A DNA stretch of 64,000 nt from Schistosoma haematobium (GCF_000699445.3 NC_067197.1:11352152-11416151), one strand, 5' to 3'. Counted from the first letter of the stretch, positions 33,300 through 45,782 are shown. Numbers and translations are program-made. Notes: generated by a model from the sequence alone, not told the origin.

Positions 33300-33445
33300 A
33301 TAAGAAGGGGTTTTGTGGAGATTGTAGTAATGTCAACAGTTGAGATAATGAGTCAATTGAAGCTAGACCACCATGGAAAACCTGGAAGCACTAGACTGCC
33401 GTTTCGTCCTATTGTGGGACTCCTCAACAGTGCGTATTCACGAGC
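33300..33445 (-). repeat. Family B SINE, 3' part
   Basis: Tail AGAAGGGGTTTTGTGGAG to a hammerhead whose only core defect is C to T at the first base of CUGA. Stem II (GTCC/GGAC), GAAA and GTC are preserved. Confidence 0.75.
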
Positions 33446-34000
33446 TACTCATCTTTATTATTCATTCATCCTTATCAGTGGATTATCTAGACTGAAAGCT
33501 TAAATCTAAAATTGAATCATAAACCCGTACCGAAAATTACATACCTGTGATTCTCTTTAAATCAATATATACTCAAAATAATCAAGGTAATATGGACTAA
33601 TGAATTTCATTACAATAAATTAGATATTTAATTATTTTAGTCCCATTATTGATGTTTTAACCTGTTTTTACCAACTACCGAGAACAATACAGATATCTCC
33701 AAAGTGTAGTATGAATTACATTAATTATATTAACATTAAAATTACGATACAAAATCATAATCCACAAAATGTTATTTAAACATAAGCAATCTATAATCAT
33801 TTTCATGTAAGCTGACGTTTACCCATATATATACACTGTTTCACATGATGAATATGATCAAATACTTATTTAGCTAAAAAGTGCCTAGTTTGTGTAAACA
33901 TTTCTATGTTTCTTTTTTAGGATAATGTTAATAAGCCTCACTCGATAACCATCTATACTCACTCATAATCGATATACACATGAACAATTTCGATTTATCA
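33446..34000. other. AT-rich DNA
   Basis: Nothing supported. Confidence 0.35.
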
Positions 34001-34007
34001 CTTTCAA

Positions 34008-34055
34008 TGGTTGAGATCATGAGTCAATTGAAGCTAGACTACCATTAAAACCTAG
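34008..34055 (-). repeat. Family B SINE, left part, split by RTE
   Basis: Tail GTTGAGATCATGAGTCAATTGAAGCTAGACTACC up to AAAACCT. The rest continues at 34855. Confidence 0.65.
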
Positions 34056-34852
34056 ATAGTGAAAGCCAAAGCGGCTTATGCCAATCTGGGCCACCTTTGG
34101 CGCCTTCGTGATGTTAGTCTGGCTGTAAAAGATCGGATCTACAACGCGTCGGTGAGAGCAGTTTTGCTCTATGCTTGTGAAACCTGGTCTCTCCGAGTTG
34201 AGGATGTTAGACGACTCTCTGTGTTCGATCATCGTTGTCTCCGAAGGATTGCTGACATTCAGTGGCAACACCATGTCAGTAATGCAGAGGCTCGGCATCG
34301 TGTGTTCGGGCACAGAGATGATAATTCAATTGGTGTTACCATCTTGAAACACCGACTTCGGTGGCTTGGACATGTTCTCCGAATGTCGTCCCAGAGAATT
34401 CCATGTCGTGCATTATTTGCCGACTCTGGGACTGGTTGGAAGAAGCGGAGAGGTGGTCAGTGCATGACATGGTGTCGTGGCATGAAAGAAAGCTGCAAAG
34501 GACTGGCTTGTGTTGGTCCTTCACGACTCCCTGGTTGGGGTCTGAGAGATGGTGCAACACAGTGGCTAGAGACGTTATCAGATATGGCTCAGAATAGAAG
34601 CCAGTGGCGATCCTGCTGTAACCTTCTTTTACTTTCTTCATAAAAAGTGGTTGTGTCTCCCTTACCTGAAAGATTTCTTCCGATTGTACCTTTCCGTTCC
34701 CTCATTACTACCACACTACCTTACATCAATCTCTTCGTTATTGTTCTCTTTTTTTCTGTTTCTCTTCGAATTCTCATTGTTTTGTGTGGCGCATATATAT
34801 TGGCGCTCTCTTGTACCAATATTTATGTGTTCAAATAAATAATAAATAAATA
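34056..34852 (+). mobile_element. RTE-type fragment (lineage 1-related), 5'-truncated
   Basis: Starts inside the region after the RT domain and keeps one open frame of about 190 residues (stop at 34641), then a 3' UTR and an AATAAATAAATAAA tail rather than the TGAC tail of the 14 kb copy. It is inserted in a family B SINE. Confidence 0.8.
34059..34643 (+). pseudogene. RTE polyprotein C-terminus
   Basis: Shows LLYACETWSLRVEDVRRLSV, FDHRCLRRIADIQW, RLRWLGHVLRM and WLETLSDMAQNRSQW, parallel to the C-terminus of the 14 kb element but clearly diverged (a separate subfamily). No catalytic domain, so non-functional despite the open frame. Confidence 0.8.
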
Positions 34853-34854
34853 AA

Positions 34855-34965
34855 GAACTACTGGATGGTCGTTTCGTCCTATTGTAGGACTCCTCAACAT
34901 TGCGTATCCAATTTTACCATACTAGTCTAACTTCAAGTGACTCATGACATCAACTATTGAAATTA
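34855..34965 (-). repeat. Family B SINE, right part
   Basis: Resumes the interrupted SINE: ACTGGATGGTCGTTTCGTCC, hammerhead remnant, then a short inverted tail GTCTAACTTCAAGTGACTCATGA. Confidence 0.65.
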
Positions 34966-35166
34966 TTTTACTATTCACAAAAGGGATTTTTTGATGATTG
35001 TATATAACATAGTCAATTTATTTTCACAAAGTTTATAAAACCAGAAAAATGTTATTTTAACCAAATAACTGGAAATAATGTTTAAACATGAAATAATCAT
35101 TGTTTATTTTATAATGAGGTTTGTAGGTCAAAATTAATTGACCATTCTCTATATTTCCTTATAATA

Positions 35167-35197
<31 letters not shown>

Positions 35198-35781
35198 TAA
35201 TAATAATAGCCGAACATTCATGTACGTGAATGCATCTATACATAGATATTAAAGTTTCTATGTTTTACATGGTTTCTTTTCAAAACCCTGTTTTTTGTGA
35301 GGGGGTGGGGACAGTTAATTTCAAAAATACATTTTTATTTCATAATGATCATTCATGCTTGTATTACAATTATTATTGTTGATAAGAGAATATACGGATA
35401 GAGAGAAAAAAACGATAGATTTTTTCATTTCCCATAGATAATAATAAGTTTATTAATCCCTTGTTTAATAATAAATCACTATTTAATATCATATTACTTA
35501 TAATTAAAATGTTTGATTGTCCTTAGAAAGATCATTATTGTTTAATGAATAAGTTTAATCCTGATATAGTTAGTCATTTAATCAACAACAACAACAAAAA
35601 AAATATTTAGACGAATATGTTGGCAACGAGTTATTTAAATGTAAAGTATTGTTAAGAGGGTATATGGGTAATGAACATTATCAAACCATCTGTTTCTCAT
35701 CTTTTCATGGTAACCTGAAATTTAATTCTTAAAAATTAAAAACTTTTTAACACGGTCGTATTTCAATATTTGTGTATGGCA

Positions 35782-35829
<48 letters not shown>

Positions 35830-36310
35830 ACATGATAAAGACCGGACGGAGGTGATTTTAAGCTACTTAGATACAATGAGAATTCCAGATTGATGGTGTT
35901 TAACAATGTCAGCAATAAAACAGGTACCACAGTGGATGATATTTGCATCTAATTACGTTTTACCTTAATTTAGAAAAATAAATATAAAGGTTTTTGAATC
36001 GGTAAAATGAATGTAACCTACTTGCTACTAAATATTTATTCAATCCTTTATGTTTTTCTCTAGTACCTTGGATAATTTTTATTGACGATAATCTCATTTC
36101 AATGAACTTCATACAAGACAAAGTAACTCTGTATATAAAAGGTTCTTTTAGTTAAGTTTTTTGAAGATTGGATTTCGTTTGTGGGAAATGATTACATATT
36201 TAGTATGATCTAGTCTATTGCTTTGTAATGTAAATGCTTATAACTTGAGGAAAATAAACTATCCGAGTACAAGTTACTGCAAGACTACAGAACCTTATTA
36301 AGTGGAATAA
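34966..36310. other. AT-rich DNA with microsatellites
   Basis: (TAA)n at 35161-35209 and (TA)n at 35783-35827. A G-rich run GAGGGGGTGGGG is at 35299. No gene supported. Confidence 0.5.
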
Positions 36311-36314
36311 ACAA

Positions 36315-36415
36315 TCCTGTTCTCTAGGACAGAGTTCGATAGAGAATCTTGATTGGTGGCCTATGCTCCTTCACTATGGGTAACAGGCGTAAGTAAATGT
36401 GTAAGTACGTTCTCC
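36315..36415 (+). repeat. RTE lineage 2 extreme 3' tail
   Basis: AGAGTTCGATAGAGAATC, then GGCCTATGCTCCTTCACTATGGGTAACAGGCGTAAGTAA: the same tail as at 39700 and 48740. Only the last ~100 bp remain. Confidence 0.6.
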
Positions 36416-38100
36416 ACTGCGTTTATAGTTTAACTCTAACTAGATCATAGTCATGTACATTTCGTCTTACAGTTTATACTTACCTATGGAAGCATACCAT
36501 TTGGAAGAAGTAGATCAGCTTCTAAATCATTATCCATCAATTATTACACTGACGAACACCAGATTTAAGCAATGATCAAATTAAAAATGACTGTTTTATC
36601 ATATCAGAGTCCTCACTGATATAATAGTTACATTTGGTCACAAAAATAAATTATTTGGAAAACAGATGTATACAAATTTAAGCGAGGGAAGTAAACGATT
36701 CCTTCCGTTATTCAATTATCCACATGAATTGCAAGGATTTGTTTAAACTGTACTTTCAGGATCAATACTCTTCTATAACGTTTTAGCATTAAGAAAGTCA
36801 AACTTGAAAGTGTTTTCTAAAAATTGTTTTAACAATGAAACATTGAAACTCATTGGACTACTAGTATCATTCTGCCAATAATATTTATATACATCACACA
36901 AAATTTATACTAATTTGGTTCTGTGATTTTCACATGCGACAGACAGTACATGATGTCATTGTTGTATGCTACATGTATAAAATATACCTCGTTACTTTTT
37001 CAATTTTAACTCTTTACATTGTTTAAGTGATCCAGTTTCATTTTGTATCAACGAGTTCGCTGCTTCACATGAACTTGACCTCCTTTTGAACTAAAAGCGA
37101 AAGTTTATTCTTAATAATGCATAAATCGTATGACTTGGGCCTTTTATTGCTAACAGATGTAATGATAATTGAAATGCTGCAATTCAACTTTAGCACCTAA
37201 AACGCATGACGCACATGTCCTTTAGCTTTTGCAAACATAAAAATCAATAAAACAAATACTGTAACTGTTCGGTTTAATAGTTTAGTCTCCTTTCCATAGA
37301 AAATATCAAGGTGTTGTTTGAAGTTGTCTGTATGCCAATTGATCGACTATTAGATACACAAACCCTGCAATTCAGTATGTCGCGTTCCGGTGTTAGTTAT
37401 TTTCTCATAGTATTTTTGTTTCGAAATCCAGGTTCTGGATTAGTTCTCTTTCTTGATGAAAGCTAGACTTTCATTTTTTTAACACAGACTCTGTAAACGT
37501 AGATTAACTAGTTATCTACTGAACATTTTCTTTAAATAAACGATTCCGGAAAATGTAAATTTTATTTGTCCAATAAACAACAGAAAAAACCTAATGCAAA
37601 TTAGTCAGTAGTTAGGAATGAAACTCATATTAAAGCATTGTTGGCACATATTTAACACACGCTTTGTCATTGAGTATTCCGATGATCCAAGCTGATTTAA
37701 AAAGTAAACTAGAAGAAGACTGGAAAAGAATTTATGTGTTGTTTTGGATGGGGAAGACGTTCATGTTACAATCTATGAAGAAAAATGTCTTTTATAGGTC
37801 AATGTTGTCTGTGAAATTTCTTCTTATCTGTTCACCTTTTCACTAAACATTCCAGTGCAGTATTATTTCGCACTTTCTATTCTCTAATTTTGTCTGTCTA
37901 TTCAGGGATATCTATGTTTTAGTTGTCCACTGATATTGATATTTCCAACAGTTAGCATTTCTTCTAGCTATGTGAAGTATGGAAGAAAGCAAACCTATAT
38001 ACGTCTGTATGTAATCGAATATTACTACACCTCTATTTATAGTGTAATAAGTATGACAGTGAATGAAGTCCAGACAGTTCTATATACCGAGTATAAATAT
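36416..38100. other. AT-rich DNA
   Basis: 1.7 kb. A 60-residue frame at 37664 has nothing to support it. Confidence 0.4.
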
Positions 38101-38104
38101 TAAT

Positions 38105-38445
38105 TTCACAGGTTGAAATCATGAGTCAATTGAAGCTAGACCATCATGGAAAACCTGGAAGCACTGGACGGCCGTTTTGTCCTAGTATGGAATTGGTCGA
38201 CGTTAGACATTTACACCGTTGGATGTCGGCTCAGTGGTCTAGTGGTTAAGTGCTCGCGCGCGAAACCAGTAGGTCTTGGGTTCGAATCTCGCGGGGTGCG
38301 GGATCGTGGATGAGCACTGCTGAGAAGCCCCATGCTAGGACGAAACGGCCGTCCAGTGCTTCCAGGTTTTCCATGATGGTCTAGCTTCAATTGACTCATG
38401 ATTTCAACCAGTGAAGTTTCTAAAAATCTCCACAAAACCCATTCT
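38105..38445. repeat. Family B SINE inverted pair
   Basis: A minus-strand 3' part (38105-38195) faces a full plus-strand copy (38211-38440) with box A GGCTCAGTGGTCTAGTGG (38228-38245) and box B GGTTCGAATCTC (38279-38290). The plus-strand hammerhead (38314-38359) has perfect stem I and GAAA, but its core reads CTGAGAA. The two tails could fold into a ~75-bp hairpin. Confidence 0.85.
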
Positions 38446-39225
38446 GATTGTAAATATTAATATTTGTTAATGTTACTATTAAGCATAAATATTACTATGA
38501 GAGTGTATTCAAAAAAATATCACAAAAACACCATATAATTAATTTCATTTACTTCATTCTATAGTATTTGGAAAATTTCATCATACACCATATACACAGA
38601 CAGTGTTCTTTAATATTGGAATTTTGTTTGTGTCGTCATGACTTTAGAATTAACTTTTAATAATAATAATAATAATAATAAAATGACATAAAAAACCGTC
38701 GAAATATCGGTAAATAATCTTGAATAGTAGCTCTTTTTTATACTACTTTACTACCTGTCAATAGTAATATATCACCAATCAAATGAATTTCTTTTGTTTG
38801 GTTCTCAATCATAAATTCTAATTACTATAAGATTTGTATGTTATTTTAATAAAACTGAAGTATCTACATATGTGAATAACTTGTCAGTTAATAAATAACT
38901 ACTTGAAATCAAACTGTGAAATTTTTAAGAAAAACTAATTACATAGTTGCTAATAGAAAAATTTATTTTAATGAAAATGTAATTGTAAATTAAAGTTTAT
39001 TTAGATAGCAATTATTGTGAAATTGTAAATAACTAAAAGTAATTTGTATATTCTATTTATGGCACTGAGCTTATCAAAAGGTTTACGGAATACCGAGAAT
39101 ATCACCATTCACGAACAATCATTCTGAATATTGAGAAGGTATATATTTGGTCTGATTCTATGAAATATATTTCAACAAACAACATAGATTGTCAGTTATT
39201 TTATTTATTAATATAATAGGAAGTT
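38446..39225. other. AT-rich DNA
   Basis: (TAA)n at 38660-38685. No gene supported. Confidence 0.4.
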
Positions 39226-39227
39226 GA

Positions 39228-39735
39228 AGAACATATGGAACTCAAAATAACTTTCAACCAATATCAAAGTCAGAATCTTCAATACGAACGTCAAGGCAGT
39301 TCTATTGTATGGAGCTGAAACGTGAAGAACTAATACAACCATCACCAAATAAGTACAAGGATTTATAAACAGCTGTCTACACAAGATACTCAACATCCAT
39401 TGGACGGATATCACCAGCAACAGCCTTCTCTGATAGAGAACAAACCAGATTTTAGCTGAAGAGAAAATAAGGAAAAGACGATGGAACTGGATAAGACATA
39501 CACTACGCAAGTCGTCGAACTGCATCACGAGACAAGCCCTAACTTGTAATCCTGAAGGGAAGCGGAAAAGAGGAAGGTTAAAGAACACATTACGTCGGTA
39601 AATAGAATCAGATATGAAAATAATAAATAAAAACTGGAAAGAGCTGGAAAGGATTGCCGAGAACAGGGTTGGATGGAGAATGCTGGGGAGCGGCCTATAT
39701 TCCTTCACGAGGAGTAACAGGTATAAGTAAGTTAG
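39228..39735 (+). pseudogene. RTE lineage 2 C-terminal fragment
   Basis: Plus strand, many stops: VLLYGAET, then FINSCLHKILNIHW, then a GRP…THYV region and the GVTGIS-type end. The longer minus-strand frame over the same DNA (39208-39756) is a shadow. Confidence 0.75.
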
Positions 39736-40241
39736 TAAGAATTGACAGGTAAGCAAACGGTGTTTTAATTTCAGTCAGAATAGTGTAAGAATATTATACT
39801 GAACAAAACTGAGGTTGATTATTAACAAGCATGTAAAAATATAACATAAAATGAATTTGTTCATATATCATTTAAATGGAAATGAATGATGACAAATTAA
39901 CTATTGTACAACTAAGTATGCTTAATTGGTTGATAATATTGTCAGTTGTTATGAATATATCGCTTTTTCTAGATGAGATATCGCACTAAACGTGTTTGTT
40001 ATCTTATTGGTAACTGAGAGCTGTGGAATAATTATGTTTTCTTATCATCACTTGAAAAAACTAAGCTACTCAGTAGTTTATATTAAGGAGACAACTTTGG
40101 ATGTATATGAATATGAATCCTAGAAAAAATGTGGCCTGAGCAACTCTCAGCCAATGAAGTACGAATAATACAGCTTCCTGAAATTCAGAAATCGTGATAT
40201 TTTACGAGAATCTATGTTTGGTGTTTTATATGAAAGCCACC

Positions 40242-40242
<1 letters not shown>

Positions 40243-40281
<39 letters not shown>
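40243..40281. repeat. (TA)n microsatellite
   Basis: About 19 TA units. Confidence 0.95.
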
Positions 40282-40283
<2 letters not shown>

Positions 40284-40469
40284 GTTTTAGAGGTTAATTA
40301 CTGCCAAACGCTAACCGAAGAACAATCTTCAACTGTAAATGATATGTCAGTAGACATGTGTCTCATTCTAGCTAGAAATGTTTCAGTAATTTGTATAAAC
40401 GTCACATAAACTTTGTAGTAAACAAATTCAGATGGTGGAGAAGATTTGTAGCTCAGATGGATGATTTTT

Positions 40470-40512
40470 ATGGAGTTTTGTTCTGCATGCAGTTCGGAGA
40501 ACAAAACTCCAT
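40470..40512. other. Perfect 15-bp hairpin
   Basis: ATGGAGTTTTGTTCT (40470-40484) and AGAACAAAACTCCAT (40498-40512) around a 13-nt loop. GAGTTTTGTTCT also occurs in the repeat at 26405, so it may derive from the same family. Confidence 0.6.
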
Positions 40513-40614
40513 CAAAAGCAAACAAATTATAATTTGTCAGTAAAAGAAAAACTTTACTAATAATATGTTGGTAGATTATAGGTTTTAATTTATAGAAACA
40601 AACTAATAATTATT

Positions 40615-40905
40615 TATTGATTAAGATCATGAACTGATTGATGTTAGACCATCATTAAAAACCTGGAAGCATTAGACGGCCGTTTCGTCCTATTGTGGAA
40701 CTCTTTAGCAGTGCGCATCCACGATCCTGCTCGTGTGATTCAAACACAGGGCCTTTGGTCTCGCGTGCGAACTCTAAACCTACTGGATCACTGAACTGGC
40801 ATCCAATGGTGTTAATGTCTAACCTCAACCAACCCACGAAATCGCGCGACCATCATCCATTGTACTGAGGTAGATACCTGTTTCTACCAGACATGGATTA
40901 GCTCC
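40615..40905 (-). repeat. Family B SINE, alternative-tail subfamily
   Basis: Tail GAACTGATTGATGTTAGACC as at 2560 and 13830. The hammerhead is decayed (CTAAAGA), the box B complement is near 40740, and the 5' part TGTCTAACCTCAACCAACCCACGAAATCG is shared with 18030. Confidence 0.75.
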
Positions 40906-41385
40906 ACAACTCCTATACTGATAATAATTATTTCTAAGTAAAATTATCATTTAAATTTACTGAGTATTACGCTTTTACTAAAAGTCGGAAATGTAAATTC
41001 TGCTTTACGGTTTCCAGGTTTATGTAATTAAGTCGGTGTTACAACTGAAATATGATTGTTAGTGATGCTGTTTGGTTGTACAATTTCAAACATGGTCAAT
41101 AGGATTAAAAACCTGTAACCTACTGATTTAAACTATATGTTGTGATTAATACGCCATCGTCCAGAGTAAAAGAGCAAATTGAAAATGCAGATTACAAATA
41201 TAAAGATAAGTGTGATTGTTAACATAAAACCTTCGGTCCTTAGAAGATGTAAAGTAGTTTTCTTTGAATAATTGAACTCTTGTGACCAAATAAAGTAAGT
41301 GAAGCTACATATTTTTCTTATATAATTTATCTGTTTTCTTTTAAATTTAGTTAAAAAGTAGTAATTTGTAACAAGAAAAAAATAT
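40906..41385. other. AT-rich DNA
   Basis: No feature supported; the 99-residue minus frame at 41133 is AT-biased noise. Confidence 0.35.
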
Positions 41386-41387
41386 TC

Positions 41388-41615
41388 GATGGGTTTTATG
41401 GAGATTGTAGTAATTTCAATGGTTAAGATCATGAGTCAATTGAAGCTAGAACACCATGGAAACCAGTAGGTCCTGAGTTCGAATCTCGCGGGGGACGAGG
41501 TCGTGGATGCGCACTGCTGAGGAGTTCCATAATAGAACAAAACGGCCGTCCAGTGCTTCCAGGTTTTCCATGATGGTCTAGCTTCAACTGACTCATGATC
41601 TTAACCATTGAAAAA
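41388..41615. repeat. Family B SINE inverted pair with internal deletion
   Basis: A minus-strand tail (41388-41460) is joined to a plus-strand copy that begins just before box B (GAGTTCGAATCTCGC). The plus hammerhead at 41511-41556 has perfect stem I, CTGAGGA, GTC, and a stem II changed on both sides (GTTC/GAAC), but AAAA in place of GAAA. Confidence 0.75.
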
Positions 41616-41730
41616 AATATTCATCAAACAGTCAGTTTAATGATTTAATATTGTGTATCGAAGTTGCTGGTATCGGATTTAACAGAAACCAGTAAAATAC
41701 TGTTTATTCAAAATATTCTGAGAAATTATA

Positions 41731-41766
41731 TTTCTATCTATCTATCTATATATATATATATATATA
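41731..41766. repeat. (TATC)n/(TA)n microsatellite
   Basis: Four TATC units followed by about eight TA units. Confidence 0.85.
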
Positions 41767-43000
41767 AACCTTGGAATAAATTGTTTATATATTTAGTTCA
41801 ATGACATGCATCATTCAAAAAAGAAACGAAATGTCTTTTACTCTATTGCTCTATTTTCTACTTCATTCAAACATATTCATTCTAGGCTATAATCAGAAAC
41901 TTTTTTAAACAATAGAATGACTGAACAAACGTTTTATCCTAATATTATATAATCACTATTATTATGATATTACTCCACGTTATTATTATTATTATCATTA
42001 CTATTACTATTATCATTATTACATGATATTTGGTGCCAACGACATTTTAAAAATATGTGACATTTGAACAAATCAAGCAAAGTAGAGCTTTTTACTGAAA
42101 CAATATAAACATTAAAATAAGACTAAACAACTGGTTGATTGTTGTTTGGAAATCAATTTAATGTCTACTTTATTATTATTATTATCGATGGAAGTGATTG
42201 TCTCATTCCAGTTGGTTAGTGGAATATTCTCTTATTACTAAACAATCATATATATATATAATGATATTCATCAAATCATTTACATGCTAATTTATTCGTT
42301 TTAGTAGGCAATATTCAACCCTCAGTCTGATATAGTTTAATTTATTACATTTTTATGATGTAAAGCTTAAACGGATTTAGATCGATATGTAATTCACTAC
42401 TAGTGATACGAAAGAATAACCTTTTATGTTCTATGTTTAACAGTAATACTAAATATATAACTAATCAATTTTAGTATCTTGTCAATTATTAGGACCATTA
42501 TAGTTATATTGAGAGAAGCGGCTGAATTCTTAACTACATATAGGTAAATTATGATACAAATGGATTAGTTCATGCTATCTACCTCCATCAAAACATGATA
42601 CACTCTGTTTGCAGTCACTTATATTCGTCATCCTACTGTAATTTGATTCATATTATTCAATCGGCACTGAGGATTAGGCAAATATGACATTGGTTACAAC
42701 TTAGTGATTATTTATTTTAAAGTTTTGCTTCATAAGCATCGTCGTATTTATGAATTCTTTTAATTAGGGCTTCAAGAATGGGTACTTCCTGAAAAGTCAA
42801 TATTTCTTCTTTCCTTCCATAAACAAAACTGTTACAAATAGAGCAGTTATTGAACAAAAGCCAAACTAAATTTAATAAATTATGCAGTGCATGCGTTTAG
42901 ATTGAACACATCAAATTGATATAGTAATTTTCTGCTCTGTTTTTCCAGTTATTTAAGCTTATTTAAGCCTTATCTGATGAAGCCTACTGGCTTTCCTGTA
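41767..43000. other. AT-rich DNA
   Basis: (ATT)n-like runs near 41980-42020. No gene supported. Confidence 0.4.
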
Positions 43001-43034
43001 AATGGTTTTCACGTTTCAAGGCGCACAATCGCAC

Positions 43035-43640
43035 CGCACGGATAATATTTAGTGAATAAAGCGATAACCCCTGATCCAGACGTGCTAGTGTCACACAAGG
43101 GGAAAGTATAAGTTACAACCATATCGGTGACACATAAGTTTACACCCATACATCCCTTGATATACACATGGGCACACTCACCCATCTGCTAGGGTACATA
43201 ATCACTGACTGCCTCTTACGTATTACATGCACGCTAATGGTACGTGGACTTTCACTCTTGCACTTCATTACACACAAATAGACATAGGCACTCTTTCGGT
43301 GTGGGTTGATGGTCGCCTCTATTTAGTATTTATTACCCCCCATCGTTTTGTTATGTCTTCGATCTGTTGGATAAGGTCGCTGATTTCATAAGGCATAGAG
43401 GAGAAATTTCAGCTTGTGTTCCTTTCGCAATTTTAGCGCGTACCCTATACGTATGCCTACATACACAACTACACAAGGCGAGGGTGATGTATTTCATATA
43501 CATAAGCATGCATATCACTCAGCCCACAAGAGTGAAGAGCCTCGAGGTTTCGACTCCACGTTATGTATTTTCAGTATAGAAGTGATGAATTAATCCAACC
43601 TCTACTGAACGCCCAAACTAGCTAGCAGAGTTTCTCTCAC
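43035..43640. other. Unclassified GC-richer block
   Basis: About 600 bp with clearly higher GC than its flanks, no long open frame and no match to repeats elsewhere in the window. It could be an old mobile element interior or a non-coding functional region. Confidence 0.3.
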
Positions 43641-45110
43641 TACCCAGCAGTGCCGCGTGTAGGCTTTGAGTATTGTTTAACTCCCTAACCTCATGATACA
43701 AAATTTATTTTAAATAGGTTGAAGATATACTGATATCAAATGACCATGCTATAAGACCTGATCTTGTTTCTGAGTAAGATCATGAGTGCACACTGTTGTA
43801 AAGTTCTTAAATTTGACAAAGTGTTTACTTCCAAAAGTTCTCCAAGTAATATATTGCCTTCACAGAAACAATGTGCATACAGTTTTCTAAAAGTATATGA
43901 GTTTATCGTTTTGAAAATAAAAAAAGGTAGAAGTGAATTACTTTCAGTCTCCTAAGAAATTAATCGTAAGTGCAGAAAACATAAGTAAACGTTTATAAAA
44001 GAAACTAGTACAAAATCCAACAGAAATATCTGTTGAAACATATGAGAGTTAATTCTAATAATTTATTGATATTACAACAGGATGGGCATTGAAAAAGTTT
44101 GAACTGAAATTAACATTCGAATAATTATTTGTTTTTATTGTATAAATAGAAGATAACTGTATCATTATATTTCTTTATGTTTCTTATTGTAAACTTCCAA
44201 TGGTGCTATTAAATATAGTTATCCACTTCATATTTTTCAAAATTTTTGTTAATTCATAACACTGTTTGCCTGGTTCTCGGTCAATTACGCAGCGATTTTG
44301 TTTAATGTATGATCTCTTATTTGATGTGCTTTGGGGTCTGATAATTCGTAAATGTAAGTTAATGAGTGTTGAAGATAGATGATATGTTGGTGGACCGCTG
44401 GGCTAGGTGACTTAAATATAATGATAGTAGAAGCTTAGCTTCAGATTTCTTTCTCAGATTGAGGGCTTGGAACAGAGAAAGACGTGTTTATAAGCTGATC
44501 AATAGGAGAAAAGCTAACGTTAGCTCAAGGTCAATTAACTCGGTCAGAATGTATCATCTCTCAAAGCAAAAGACGCTAGGCTGTAGATAAAACAACCGAT
44601 GTGAATTACAAAAATTATATTTGTTATTTTGATTGACGAGTTTATATTAAAATATCCATTAACCTTTTATAGATATAACTAACGACAATAGTAGACTACA
44701 CTTATCAGATACCTTAAAACCTATTTCCTTCATATTTTGTCTAATATAACTATAGTTTCCTATTTCTGCATACAAACTAACTTGTGCTTACTCTTCCTTT
44801 CCATCGAAAGCTTCACCTCAGCTGATGCAAACCTAGTCTAAATAAATAGTTTTAAAATGAGATATGATTTAACAAAAATAGTGCTAATTTGATTAAGTGT
44901 TTGACTTCAAGATAAAATTAAAAAAACATTTCAGTAATAATTCAATGTTCAGCAAACTTCGTACAAAGGAATACCACTGATTATTATCATTTTGAAAAAA
45001 GAAACTTTGATTAGTTTATTCATAAATTATATGAAATTATAGTTGTTTAAATCTTACGCATACAATCACTCATCTGTGAAAGGCAAAATTTAAAAAAGAG
45101 CAGATTTATG
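43641..45110. other. AT-rich DNA
   Basis: Nothing supported. Confidence 0.35.
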
Positions 45111-45114
45111 GTGA

Positions 45115-45251
45115 TCTACAATTGAAGAACGAATGCAACTCAAAACAACTGTAAACCAATATCAAAGTCAGAATCTTCAATACGAACATCAAGAAGGTCC
45201 TACTGTATGGAGCCGAAACGTGGAGAACTATTACAACCATCATCAAAAAGG
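45115..45251 (+). pseudogene. RTE lineage 2 fragment, left of LTR E
   Basis: ACTGTAAACCAATATCAAAGTCAGAATCTTC, then VLLYGAETWRT-like codons. It continues at 45783 beyond the inserted LTR. Confidence 0.75.
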
Positions 45252-45782
45252 TGTCGTGTCGGCTACTATGTTAAGCCCATATGGCTTCTGGACAAGCCAA
45301 TTTATCTATTCTTCTTGAGTCACGTTTTGACTTTGATTAATATATTCTTGACTGTTTTTATGTATATATATGTGTGCACGCTTTTTATCCTATTCATCAG
45401 ATGTCTTTGGTTTATTTTTGTGTGACTATAAATATCGATTAACGCCTGACTAAATGCAGTTGGCTCACATGACTTCTCCACTAAGCGTCGTTTCACTCTC
45501 TCTCTTCTTCACTTCATTCGCTGCGATTCTCTGATTATCTGTTCCGATCAACAATTGTACAAAATATACGTATTCGAATCCATTCTCATATGTGGTTTAT
45601 TTAATTCCGTTATTCACCTACTCGGATTAAGTCAATAATTATATACGAGGGTTGGCGACATGTATATTTCATTGGCAATCAGTCATACGATCAAACTGGA
45701 GTCACATCGTGGGCCACTAAAGTGGTCAGCCCGTTGACAACATCATGCGGTCTAATTGAAGTCAAAATGAAGGGCCCCACTG
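45252..45782 (+). mobile_element. Solo LTR-like insertion, family E, copy 2
   Basis: 531 bp inserted in the RTE fragment and flanked by AAAAGG on both sides (45246-45251, 45783-45788). It starts TGTCGTGTCGG, has a TATAAATATCGATT promoter-like block and matches 18645-19188. The end (…CCCCACTGA) is not a clean CA, so the exact boundary may be off by a few bases. Confidence 0.72.

Noticed and set aside
37664..37846. 60-residue plus-strand frame with a mildly helical N-terminus
   Set aside because: Too short, alone in AT-rich DNA, no motif and no flanking splice signals that extend it.
38228..38290. tRNA-like sequence with good box A and box B
   Set aside because: It is the head of a family B SINE. 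The cloverleaf is not completed and a hammerhead and SINE tail follow, so it is not a tRNA gene. The same applies near 8100, 25040, 28270 and 48280.
39208..39756. 182-residue minus-strand open frame, hydrophobic
   Set aside because: It lies antisense to a decayed RTE lineage 2 fragment whose sense strand gives recognisable C-terminal motifs; the minus frame has no domain.
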